DNA from: Pegea sp. RAD2-039
Lineage: Eukaryota; Chordata; Thaliacea; Salpida; Salpidae
DNA length: 64,000 bases
Assembly: GCA_034620365.1 (NCBI GenBank)
Contig: JAQGEQ010000201.1
Span: 1 to 64,000, forward strand
Direction of reading: 5' to 3'
Part shown: positions 37,901-48,731 of the stretch, piece by piece
Position numbering within the stretch: the first letter of the stretch is position 1
How the letters are laid out: the number at the start of each line of letters is the position of its first letter
Position numbers and translations under genes: made by a program
The notes under the pieces: model-generated
What the model was told of the DNA's origin: nothing
Databases searched by the model: none
Seen by the model: the letters and a program-made list of their open reading frames with translations, nothing else

Positions 37901-39114
37901 AGTTGTTTCAATAAAAAATGTCTTCATTCAAAAAATATAAGCTTCTTTAAATTCAAAAAATTCAAAAAATATATTTTTCGCGTTCAACAATTTTAATTTT
38001 TTACAAAATTATGAAACACTTAGTTTGGTACAAAATTCTAAGAAATAACTTCTTAGCAAATTAAGAATTGTTTTCAAAGATAAATGTAAGCAACTTTAAA
38101 GTTTTATCAAATGAAAACAGATCTTCTAACTTTTATAATTTTGTTTTTAAAACAATAAATTTCAAGACAGAAATTGTAAAAATTATTTTCAGATTAAAAA
38201 ATAAACAAATTTTGTTGTTTCGTTCGGATTTTATTTGCTATAAAAAATTAACGTTTTTTAAATTAAATAAATTGTTATGTTGCCTACTTTATCTTATAAG
38301 TATTTTAAATAGTGTTTGAAAAATACAATAAACAAATTAAAACTCACCAAAAGCTGATTTATAAAATGTATTAAATGTAGTTTGATTGGTTAATTTATCA
38401 GAATTTAATTAAATTGATTAAATGCTGGAAATATTCAAAATGAATTACTTGGTGCACGCTCAAAAAATATGAAATTGTATCAAGTTTCTAAAAATATTTG
38501 TGTTTTTCAAGTAAATTAGTTGTAAATAGCTGCTGTACAAATTCTGAATATTTTGTTTCAGATATTTGGCAAAAAAAATCATTTTGAGACAATTGTCAAA
38601 TTTTTGAATTACGAAAACAACTTTTGATTATTTGAAGGATTTTTACGATTATTTCTCGATTCGAAATGATTTTATTTAAAGTTTTCTAAAAACTCCTCTC
38701 ATTTTAATTTTGAAGTCTACTACTTTAGCTGTTTCATCTTTTGATAGAAAAGTTATCAAACAAACTTATTATTACAAAGACCTTTTTAGGAGGTTATTTG
38801 TAAGAGAAGTATTTCGATATTTTGTTAAATTTGCGATTTTATTTAATAAATTTCTCAAACTTTGATAATTGTGGTGTTCATTTGTTAGATACAAACTATT
38901 GTTGTTAAATTAGTTCAGCTGGTTAAGGCTCAATTTAAGGTTGATCACTTATAAAAACTCTTTGGATGTTGTACGAAATAATTTTTGCCTGATGCTGACG
39001 GCTTTTACCGACTAATTTAATAGTCTTTTATGATAAAAAGTTTCAAGTTATCTTTGTTTTAAATGAAAGTTTTTAAATGCCTTTTCAGTTTTTGTCGAGC
39101 CAAATATTTGTAAG
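34999..39114. other. AT-rich gene desert
   Basis: Over 4 kb of A/T-dominated sequence with no TGACGTCA after about 35.0 kb, no minisatellite and no recognised gene. A tRNA-like box A (TTAGTTCAGCTGG near 38905) is present but not part of a tRNA. Confidence 0.6.
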
Positions 39115-39474
39115 ATGATTTGTAAAGTCATTTTTTATCAAAATTCATCAAAATTTAGAAGAACCTGCAGTTTGAAGAATAAGAACATCCAGATGGGTTT
39201 GGGGTTGATCGTTTACATTGCCATGGTAACCTCTGCTGAGATCAGATACACAGAAACTCCTGAAAAGTGGTTTTATTTCAGAGAAGTTCAGTTTTGGTTG
39301 ATGCTGCTCGAACTTTTGATGGCAATTTTGATTCGTAACTTGTTTAATTTAATTGTACAAAAATTAAAATGTTGTTTTGGAAAAAGTAAAAATTCTTTTA
39401 ATGTTGAAATTGTTAAAAAAATTTTAATCAAATTAAGATTTTTGACTAAAATGTTTTTGTTTAGCAAAAATTAA
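39115..39474 (+). CDS. Uncertain small membrane-protein ORF
   Basis: An open frame of about 119 codons, first ATG at 39115 or more plausibly 39196. From there it reads as a hydrophobic segment (MGLGLIVYIAMVT), a short loop (YTETPEKWFYF), a second hydrophobic segment (FWLMLLELLMAILI) and a lysine-rich tail. I do not recognise a family. It could be a last exon of a gene whose other exons I missed, or chance. An X-box-like ATTGCCATGGTAAC lies inside it at 39217-39230. Confidence 0.25.
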   Translation: MICKVIFYQNSSKFRRTCSLKNKNIQMGLGLIVYIAMVTSAEIRYTETPEKWFYFREVQFWLMLLELLMAILIRNLFNLIVQKLKCCFGKSKNSFNVEIVKKILIKLRFLTKMFLFSKN

Positions 39475-40251
39475 ACAATTTTTTCACGAAATCTTTTTAT
39501 TTTTTTACTGATTTTAGACTTCAATTCAATCAATAAAAGTTTTGCAAATTTGTTTGAATGTTTTTTCAGCTAATAGCTTGAACAAATAAAATTTTCTTAT
39601 CAAGTCAGTTGTCAATATTTGAACCAATTCAAAACTTTTTGAAACAAATCAAATTTTGGTGAGTTTTAAATTATTTAAATCTTTTATTCCTAACTGAATA
39701 ATATCTTCCAAAATCAAAGCTTATTTAAAGTCTAACTAGTTAAGAACTTTTTGACGATTTGTAAAAATAAAACTAATTTGTTGAAACTTGTTTTAAAAAC
39801 GATTAATTTTGTTACTTTTTATCAATCTGTAACAATTTAAGAAGTTTTCTTTTAAAGATATATTTTTTATTCTAAAACTACGATTCAGTTCTAAGAAATT
39901 ATCGATCTTTTTGATTAAAAGTTTTTAATTAAATGTTTCAGTTGATTATTTCATTAAAAAGTCGATTTTAATACATCAGATTTAAAACAAAACTGAGAAA
40001 ATCCAAGATTGCACTTTCAAATAAAAAACTTTCATTCATTTTCATATATTAGAAGTTTGCAGCAAATTTTTTTCGTAAAAATTTAACTTCTTATTTTGCA
40101 TTTGAAAAAGCGGTAAAATTATTTTGAATTTGCATGAAAATTCCAAACAACTTAGAACTAAAAAATGTAAAATTAAAGTTGGTTAAATTGATGAAAATTA
40201 TAAATAATCGATTTTAAATTGATGAAGTCAAAGACTTAAGGAGTGATAAAA
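39475..40251. other. AT-rich spacer downstream of glycosyltransferase gene
   Basis: No gene or repeat recognised; probably includes the 3'UTR of the minus-strand glycosyltransferase gene. Confidence 0.5.
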
Positions 40252-42725
40252 TCATATCTTGAAAATCCAATCGGAAATATCTCTAATCTTTGGATCATCC
40301 CAAAAGATGAATCTTGCGATCTCTCCGTAAGTTGTATTCAAAACTGAAAGTTCAAACAGACTCCTCTCAGTTGTTCCATCAACTAATTTCATAAACCTGA
40401 AAATTTGACTTTTTTATTTTCAAGCAGAAACTACCATCTAAGTAAATATTTAATATAAAAGAAACCTTGAGAACAAATGAATTGTAAAATTTTCTGTCCA
40501 ATCAAAAAGTTCTTGATAAATAAAAGAAATTTCTTCCCAATTTGGTCTGAGCATCTTTTCTTTAACAACATAAATATCAAGAGGAAAAAGTTTCCACAAG
40601 GACCAAGGAACAAAACAAGAACTTTCGCTCCAGCTAGAAAAATTGTTTCTGATTAAAAAACCGGATAATTTCTGAAAAGAATGATACAAACGTACATGGA
40701 ATCATTGAAATTTTTGTATTCTTCGAACCATCTTTTCAAGAACCATGAGTCCTTATTTGCAATAATCACAGAATTTGCTTAAAAAGGCAGATTTTAAAGT
40801 ATGCCAAAGCATCTTGTATAGCAACCGAACACCTTAGCAACCGATTACCTTAACAACCGACTACCTTAGCAACCGTCTACCTTAACAACCGACTACCTTA
40901 GTAACCGACTACCTTAGTTACCGACTACCTTAGTAACTGACTACCTTAGTAACTGACTACCTTAGTAACCGACTACATTAGCAACCGACTACCTTAGCAA
41001 TCGACTACCTAACAACCGACTACCTTAGCAGCCGACTACCTTAGTAACCGACTACCTTAGTAACCGACTACCTTAGCAGCCGACTGCCTTAGCAACCGAA
41101 TACATTAGCAGCCGACTACCTTAGTAACCGACTACCTTAACCGAATACATTAGCAACCGACTACCTTAGCAACCAACTACCTTAGTAACTGACTACATTA
41201 GCAACCGACTGCCTTAGCAACCGACTGCCTTAGTAACCGACTACCTTAGTAACCAACTACCTTAGCAGCCGACTACCTTAGTAACCGACTACCTTAACAA
41301 CCGACTACATTAGCAACCGACCACCTTAGTAACTGACTACCTTAGTAACCAACTACCTTAGTAACCGACTACCTTAGCAGCCGACTGCCTTAGCAACCGA
41401 ATACCTTAACCGAATACATTAGCAACCGACTACCTTAGTAACTGACTACATTAGCAACCGACTGCCTTAGTAACCGACTAACTTAGTAACCGACCACCTT
41501 AGTAACCTTAGTAACCGACTTACCGAGGGCGTCATAATTTTCCTCTCCTAAAACCATATCATTTTTTCGAAGTTCATCGAGTGACTTCAACACGATGACA
41601 TCATCATCCAAATAGATACCTCCGACTTCCAACATTACTTGAAGTCTGATGACGTCACTTTGATGTTCAATAACCTACAAACATCGGAGTAGTGATGGCG
41701 TGAAAACTGATGACGTCGTTTTACTTCCACTGAATTTTCCCAAATTTTTTCAGGAGGACTTTTTTTGACGAGAATCAATTTTTTTCCGGCAGTTTTTTTA
41801 AATTCCTTCCAATAAACTCCGTTCGGTTCACAATTTGTATGAAAGAGAATCAAATCTGGATTCTGTCGCTTGAAAGCGCTCAAAACGCTATAAATCAATT
41901 TAAGTTTAGATATGGTGAAGTGTTTACCTCTTACCTCATATAATGATGAACTTTGAATATTCTGCAACTTATCCAAACAAAATGAACCAAATTTGGAACT
42001 TTTTCGTTTTTCATTAAAACCTTTTTCACTTCAGGAATCTACAAATCCTAAAATTGATGAAGTCATCTCATGTGATCTGGCTACCTGTGTGACGTCATCA
42101 TCGCCCGCTTCTAACTGTCGCTGTTTTAATCTTTCAAGTTCTTTTAAAATTTCCTCCTCGTTAAGATTTCGTTGAAGATTTTTAATCAGCATCTTAGGAT
42201 TAGGAAGATTCATATCTTTCTGAAAAGATCATTTTGAGTTAGTTGCTAAGCAACAAAGAAAATTACATAATTGCCTAAAGCTAAAATTTTGTTTTGAAAT
42301 TAAAGAATGAAAAAGTTGTTTTTTTAACTTCGAGTTGATGAAGTTAATCTCACCGGAAATGAAGCGAGCTTTGGTCGGAAGTTTGGAAACTCTTTTGCAA
42401 CTGGATTTGCATATTGTTCGATAAAATTTTTGGTTTTTGCTTTTTTGAATTCCTCAATTGTTAAATATTCATCTTTTGGAAATTTTTTTTGAATAATTTT
42501 GATATTTTTGTTATCTAAATTCAAATTTTTTTGAGTAACTCCAGAATTTTGACTTTTAATCAATTTCATGAACTCTTTTTCAGTTAAATGAATATCCTGA
42601 AAATTTGTTTCCAATTGTTCTACATTCTTTAACTCTTTTATCTCTGATCCTTTAATTTTTCTAAAAATAAAGAAATAAAAAAAACCAAAAAAAAATAAAA
42701 ATAATATCTTTTGTAAACTTCTCAT
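40252..42725 (-). CDS. Alpha-1,4-glycosyltransferase-like type II Golgi protein (Gly_transf_sug family)
   Basis: Exons 42354-42725, 42085-42219, 41935-42038, 41675-41887, 41524-41645, 40696-40777, 40466-40633 and 40252-40396 give 446 residues in one frame. A short cytoplasmic end and membrane anchor (ILFLFFFGFFYFFIF) make it type II. A stem of about 150 residues follows. The catalytic core has KVPNLVHFVWI, then HTNCEPNGVYWKEF, RHHYSDVCRLQVMLEVGG and the metal-binding DxD in IYLDDDVIVLKSLDEL, the order seen in the DXD sugar-binding family that includes lactosylceramide alpha-1,4-galactosyltransferase. The C-terminus has RPNW and DWTENFTIHLF as in that family. It likely transfers a sugar to glycolipid or glycoprotein in the Golgi; donor and acceptor cannot be read from sequence. 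Intron 5 is a 16-bp minisatellite. Confidence 0.92.
40815..41523. repeat. 16-bp minisatellite filling glycosyltransferase intron 5
   Basis: About 40 units, sense strand GGTTACTAAGGTAGTC (plus strand ACCGACTACCTTAGTA). The donor GTAAGTCGGTTAC next to exon 5 (ends 41524) is already a unit; the array ends about 45 nt before the exon 6 acceptor. Different unit from the 21-22 bp family but shares GGTTGCT/GGTTACT. Confidence 0.96.
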
Positions 42726-43189
42726 TTTTATCAAATAAAACACAGAAATATTCTTCTTCAATCTCAAATGCCTTCAGGCATCAACCACTAGGTGTCGCTA
42801 TTTACTTACAAATTTTTCAAATTTTCTTCTAGAAAAGTTAAAGTAGAAAATACTTTTTCATATCTTTCTAATCCAGATCTTTTTTTTCCAACTCTTTTTA
42901 AATCAAACTTTTTAAAATTCAATAAAATTTGATGTAATTTAAATCAAATTAGATTAATGTTTTGCCTTTTCTAGCTTTCTAAACTTATTTAAAACTTAAT
43001 TGTATTACTTCAAATCAAATTTTAATATTTTTGTTTACACTGATGTCATCAAAAAACTGATCAGCAAATTTAGATTTCATTTTTTTTTATCAAAGAACTT
43101 TAATATTTGCAAAACACTTGTCTGAAAAAACATTTTGAGCTGTCCGAAATGTTTGCAAATCCAAAAATGTTATTAATAAATTTTATGAC
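42726..43189. other. Spacer between glycosyltransferase and Toll-like receptor genes
   Basis: 464 bp, AT-rich, must hold the glycosyltransferase promoter and the receptor 3'UTR. Nothing else seen. Confidence 0.5.
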
Positions 43190-46100
43190 TTAGGACAAAA
43201 CAGAATCTAATTTGTCGTAAAACTCATTTAAATTTTCATCTGAATTGACATGAAGTGCTGAAATTAATGACAAGATAGTTTTAAGATTTCCCTTCACGTT
43301 CTCATCCTTAGTAACATCCTAAAAATATTTCATCAACCAATCAGCAGCCAGAAGTTTCCAACTTACTTGAAGTAAGATCGGAATCAGGAATTTTCCTCGT
43401 CTTCTGTTGTGCATGTCAGCCAAAGCCATCTGGATCTCATATTTACACCAGGAACTTTTATAAAAGTTTTTTGAGATGACAATAATGATGCGATTTGATT
43501 GGCCAATGAAATTGACAATGTTTTCAGCAAGATCAACTCCTGGAATAAAGTCCCGCTCATTGAAGCAGAAGCTTCTTCCTCTGATAGATTCCATTTCCTA
43601 AATATTTATTGAATTTGCTAAAATTTGAAAAATTGAAGTTTTTTGAAATATTTTAATTTGTTGTGGTTAACGAGTCTTCAGCACTTCTGACTTTAGCATC
43701 TTCCACTAAAAAGCAAGTAAGAATCTTAAGAAGATATTTAAAATGAATCATAATATTAATGAAGTTATCTTTGAGGAATACATTCTACAATCAAAAGGAT
43801 TGTAGTTTTAATTCTAAGAACTTCAAATTAGTTGCTAGAAACAGGTGAATCCTCATCACATTAGATACCTAATTAGCTTTCTATGAAGTGGGATCTGAGT
43901 GGATCTTATTCTAGTTCTGTGAGAATCAAACCAGTGGCTGATTAAAGAATCAAAACTTTGAAATTCTATTTTAAAAATATCTACATTTATCATTCTGTGA
44001 GTGAACTTTTCATCTTGTTTTGAATATGAGATGAATGCATCATATTTGTAATCTTCAAAGATTCCAGTTTCAGGATCCTTTTCAGGGATTTGTTGTAAAA
44101 GATCTTTAAATCCTTCAATAATCTGATTTCGTTCTCTTTTCAAAATTCTCTGAAAAAAATTCCAATTTTTTTTCAAGATTTTTTGATGACTTTTTCACCT
44201 GATGCAGACAAAAAGTAGAAAAAGCCACAAAAATAAATATGAAGGAAGCTGGAATGATAACTGACAGCAAGATGACATTTAATTTCGATTTTTCACAAAT
44301 TTCATCCTTTTTTAAATCTTTTAAATTCTTATTTCGAACTTTTAGAGGTTTTTCACATTTAATTTCCTCCTGAAACTTTATTTCTGATTCTTTTCTCAAA
44401 GTTGCTTGACTAACTTTAAAAAGTTCCGACTTTGAATTTTCACTTTGATTGTGAGATGAAATCCAAGTGTGAAATGGAACAAGATCACAGTTGCAGATCA
44501 GGGGATTTCCCACGAAGTATGTTAATTGTGCCATCAACAGCCAATCACGAGGAACAGTTCTACAAATATTTTATTTGATATTTTAGTTTTTTTCGACATT
44601 TCTGTTACCTGATTCTATTAAATGATAAATCCAAAAACTTTAAATTAGGAAATTGTTCTAGGATTCCATCAACTTTTGGTAAATTTGAAATATGATTATG
44701 ATCTAAATACAACTCCACTAAACTTTTTGGCATTTTTTCTAAAGGAATTGAAGTTAAATAATTCTCTGAAAATAAATATTTTTATTTAAAGTATTCAAAA
44801 TTTGTCACTTTTTGAGTCACGTGATAATTTTATTATTGAAAAATTATTGTGAGTCAAATTAATCTGATTCAAATTTTCGATTTTCAAATTTGTTAAATCA
44901 ATTTTCTTCCAGTAAAAAGATTTTGGAATTTCCAAGTTTTTTGGATTCTAAAATTTAGAAAAAGTCAAGTTAAAAAAAAAAGAAATAAATTTGAAATACT
45001 TCAAAACATTTTATGATTGGACGATAAAGTTCTGATGTGCACCCATTTGGAACACAAGCTTCGAATCTGTTAAATTTAAAAATTTAATCTTAAATTTTTC
45101 TGCTTGAAACTTACTCTTTATTTAGATCCACCAACATTTTGTTTTTTTCGTTTTCTGGCCCAGAACAATTTGGAGAAAATTTTTCCAAGTTTGTTGATTT
45201 TAACCATTTTTGAAAAGAATATAATTCACAATCACAAATCTACAAATATTTTTTAGATTCTAACAACTTTCCAAGTTTTTATATTTTTCTTACAAATGGA
45301 TTTTCCGAAATCAAAAAACTTTTTAAGTTTTCAAAGTTTCTCAGTTGAAAGTCATAAACTTTGAGAAAGAAGTTTTCGGAAAAATCAACCTCACGTAATT
45401 TGTCCATTTTTTCAAAATCTTCCAAATTTCTTCTTTCAATCGTCTTCAATCGATTCTTCCTCATCGACAACTTCTGTAAATTAACTGGAAGTCCGAAAGG
45501 AATTCTTAAAATTGAATTCTCATCGAAATTCAAACTTTAAAAAAATAATTAAATTTTTTAAATTCAAATTTTAATCTCTTACATATGAAGTTTCAGATTC
45601 TCTGCAAAGATTTGATCTTTAATCTTGATAATTTGAGGACTTTTATTAACTTTTACAACTTCCAGAAAATCCCACATATTATCTAAATTAAACACAACCA
45701 TCTCTTTTGGCATATTATGACACAAAAGTTCTTTTCCCGAATACACACAATTGTAGTCAGCATAAAATCGAACCTTTTTGGAAAACTCTGATGGTTCTAA
45801 AACTACATCTGTAATAAAAGTAATGACGTCATCACATCGAAACAACGATGACGTCACCTTCGGATAGCTTATTGCAGTTTTTGTCAACCAGCAACTTATT
45901 TTTTTTATTTGAGTTGAAATATTCGAACATCTTCAAATATTTGATGTTACATATAAAAGGATTTTGGCGAAGATCAAATGTAAAAAACTTCTGAGGACTT
46001 TTGTAATTCTCTGATAACAGGATCCTTATCAGATTGTGTGAAAAATTCAAAGTTCGGATCGAGGAAAGATTGTAAGTTGGTAAACCAATCAATCTGTACA

Positions 46101-48114
46101 AATTTGCCGATTGAATTTCTAAGTTTTCAAATTTCTTTAAAATATCTTTAATGAGTTTCAATTTGGAAGTTTTATTGGGACTTTTTATTTTTATGGTAAA
46201 GAATATTTTCTTCATTTAATTAAGATAAGTGCTAATAACAGCAGGTTAGCTCAATGATTTTATGTTAGTTTTAATATTGGCCTGGTATTTACAATTTAAT
46301 TTTAAGAATAAGTGTCACACAAAAAATATATTTAATTAAAGCAGTTATAAATTTCCATTTTCATTTATCAATATTCTTTAATGATTTACAAATTAACGAT
46401 TTTCTTAAAGAAAGTAAAAGCTGGTTTTAATTTTTTTTTCTAATATTGAAGTTACTAGCTAATAGATTCAAACCAATCTAGGTTTTATTAACAACAAATC
46501 AATTGCTTAAAGTTTAATAATTTCTTTGGTAATTTGAAAACAGTTAAAAAAGTGTATAATAATAAGCTAATCAAATTATAGCAAATAATAAATTTTATTC
46601 ATAAATAATTAAACTAAGATAAAAATTTTTTTTAGTAAAACAATTTGAAGTTAAAACAAAATTCAAAAAGAGAATTCTTAAATAAAAATTTTCATAAATA
46701 ATTAATTTGCAATTTGCTTACTTGTTGTAGCTTCCATCAATGTTTTGTAAATTTGATGGATATTTGGAGTTGGAAGAAAAAAACCCAACATCATTTCCCG
46801 AAAAGTTTAAATTGATCAAATTTGTAGGTAAAGACGAAGTTAGAAAAGTGATTTGATTTTGGCTGATGTCAATATCCTCAAGATTTGGAAGATTTTCGAA
46901 AAAATTCCGACTTAAAAATTCAATCAAATTGTTATTAATTTGAAGGATTTTTAAAGTCGGCGGAAAATTTTTTGGAATTTCTTTTAATTTGTTAAAATTT
47001 AAACTTATTTCAAATAAGTTTGTTAAATTATTAATTTCTATTTTTGTCAAATTACAGAAATTCAAATGAAAAATTTTTAATGTAGAAGACTGAAAAGTCG
47101 AAATTTCTGTGTTTCCAAATTGATTTCTTTGAATTTTCAGTATTTCCAATTTATTAAAAAATTTTGAAAGATTTTGTAATTTTGTGTTTTCAAAATTTAC
47201 AGAAATTAAAGATTTTGGCAAGAAGAATTCATCTTCAAAAAAAATCTCTACAAAAAAGATTTAATTAAAAAATAATCAGAAAAATGTTTAGAAAAATCAC
47301 CAGAATCAGGGTTTCCAATTATGCAAATTTCTTGCAAATTTTGTGGTAAATTCTGAGGTAATTTATTAAAACTTTTTATATCAAAAAAACAAATTTTTTT
47401 TATTTGAAACCCTGCTCCAAAAAAATCAATTTTATTTTCATTAAGTTCCAACTGATGGCAAAACTCTAAATAGAAATATAAAAAAGTTGATGATGTCACA
47501 AAATGGAAGTGATGACGTAACTTCCGCGATTTTGATTAGTTAGTAATTACCTGGGAGAAAATCGAAGTTGAAATATTTCAAGTTTTCATCATAAATTTTG
47601 AAACTTCTCATTTTTTTTAAACTTTTCAAATTATTTTCTTCTCGTGACCCTGAAAATGATAAAAAAAAATAATTGAATCAAATAACAACTTTTCCTACAA
47701 TCTACTGATGAATTGATAATTAGGTTGAAGATTCTGCCTGATGTCAGTTCAAGAATTTCAGAAATATTCAAATTTGAACACGTGACAAGAAAAGGCTCCT
47801 TGGAAACTGAACAACTGAAAACAAAGATTTGAAAAAAACCTGTTTGTGTTTTCTGACTATCAAGCGACACGTGACGTCACAATCATGTGACTATCAGTTA
47901 ACTAAAAACATATTTGAGTTTTTTTTAAGACCATTTTTTTATTTATGAGTAAACCAATCAGATAAAAAATTTTATTTTTTGCAGAAAAACTTTTTCAAGC
48001 GTTTACTTAAAACTTATTAAGTAAAACTTATTACCTTTTTATACTATTTGAAGAAATTTGTAAAACGAAAACTAAAAGATTAAAAAAGAAAATATTTCGA
48101 AAAAGAAATTTCAT
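43190..48114 (-). CDS. Toll-like receptor, multiple-cysteine-cluster type, 16 exons
   Basis: Exons can be followed in frame from ATG 48114 to stop 43190-43192, about 1,080 residues. Order: signal peptide (MKFLFRNIFFFNLLVFVL), LRRNT (CSVSKEPFLVTCSNL), many leucine-rich repeats, an LRRCT-like block (NPFICNIKYL...NCNKL), more repeats, a second LRRCT (NPFICDCELYSFQKWL) followed by an LRRNT-like cysteine cluster (FEACVPNGC...IIKCFE), further repeats, a last LRRCT (NPLICNCDLVPFHTW), one transmembrane helix (VILLSVIIPASFIFIFVAF) and a TIR domain. TIR box 1 YDAFISYSKQDEKF, box 2 CFNERDFIPG with the BB-loop proline, and the WCKYE region are intact. Internal LRRCT-LRRNT clusters are the protostome Toll arrangement. 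It should signal through MyD88-type adaptors in immunity or development. The high intron number is unusual for the family. Acceptor TTACAG lies 5 nt before the ATG. Confidence 0.94.
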
Positions 48115-48731
48115 TTTTTCTGTAAATAACTTCATTTATATCTTTTAAAAAATAAATTTAGTTGAAAAAAGATTTTGAGTTAAACACTAAAAATAAAATT
48201 TTCTTTTAGAAAACTTTCTTCAAATGAAAAATAAATTTCGAAATGAAATCACAGTTCCTTCAGTTCTGCTTGACTGAGTTCAAATAAATCAAGTCAGATG
48301 TTTCAGTGTTTCCAATTTATTATCGCAAAACCATAATTCGAAGTAAAAAAATATAAATTTTATATACAGCAAAATTATGCAAATCATGAAACGGCAAAAA
48401 TGGAGATGACGTCACTATGCACTAAAAGTACCGAAACAGAAAAAATAGAAATAAGTTGTAAAAGCTATGATGACGTCATCCGATGTACTATAAATCATTG
48501 AAACTGGAATGCAGAAAAAAAGCAAAAAAAATTTATTCTTTTTTTCATTTGAGGATTTAAATTCAAAAAAAGTATAAAAAAAAACCAAAATAAAGTTTTT
48601 GGCAGTACACGATTCTTGCCTATGACGTCATCAACAACCGCTTATCACAGCTTCGAAAATCGTCTTTTTTTGGGCACTTTTTGCAAAAAAATTAAAAACC
48701 ATAAATTCCGATTAGTCTTCAAAACGAAGAT
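48115..48731. other. Spacer between Toll-like receptor and DUF3504 genes
   Basis: 617 bp containing three TGACGTCA palindromes (near 48408, 48471, 48622) in otherwise AT-rich DNA. No gene. Confidence 0.55.

Noticed and set aside
38900-38950. tRNA-like TTAGTTCAGCTGGTTAAGGCT followed by GGTTGATCACT
   Set aside because: The distance between the boxes is too short for a tRNA and no acceptor stem pairs; at best a scrap of a SINE head.
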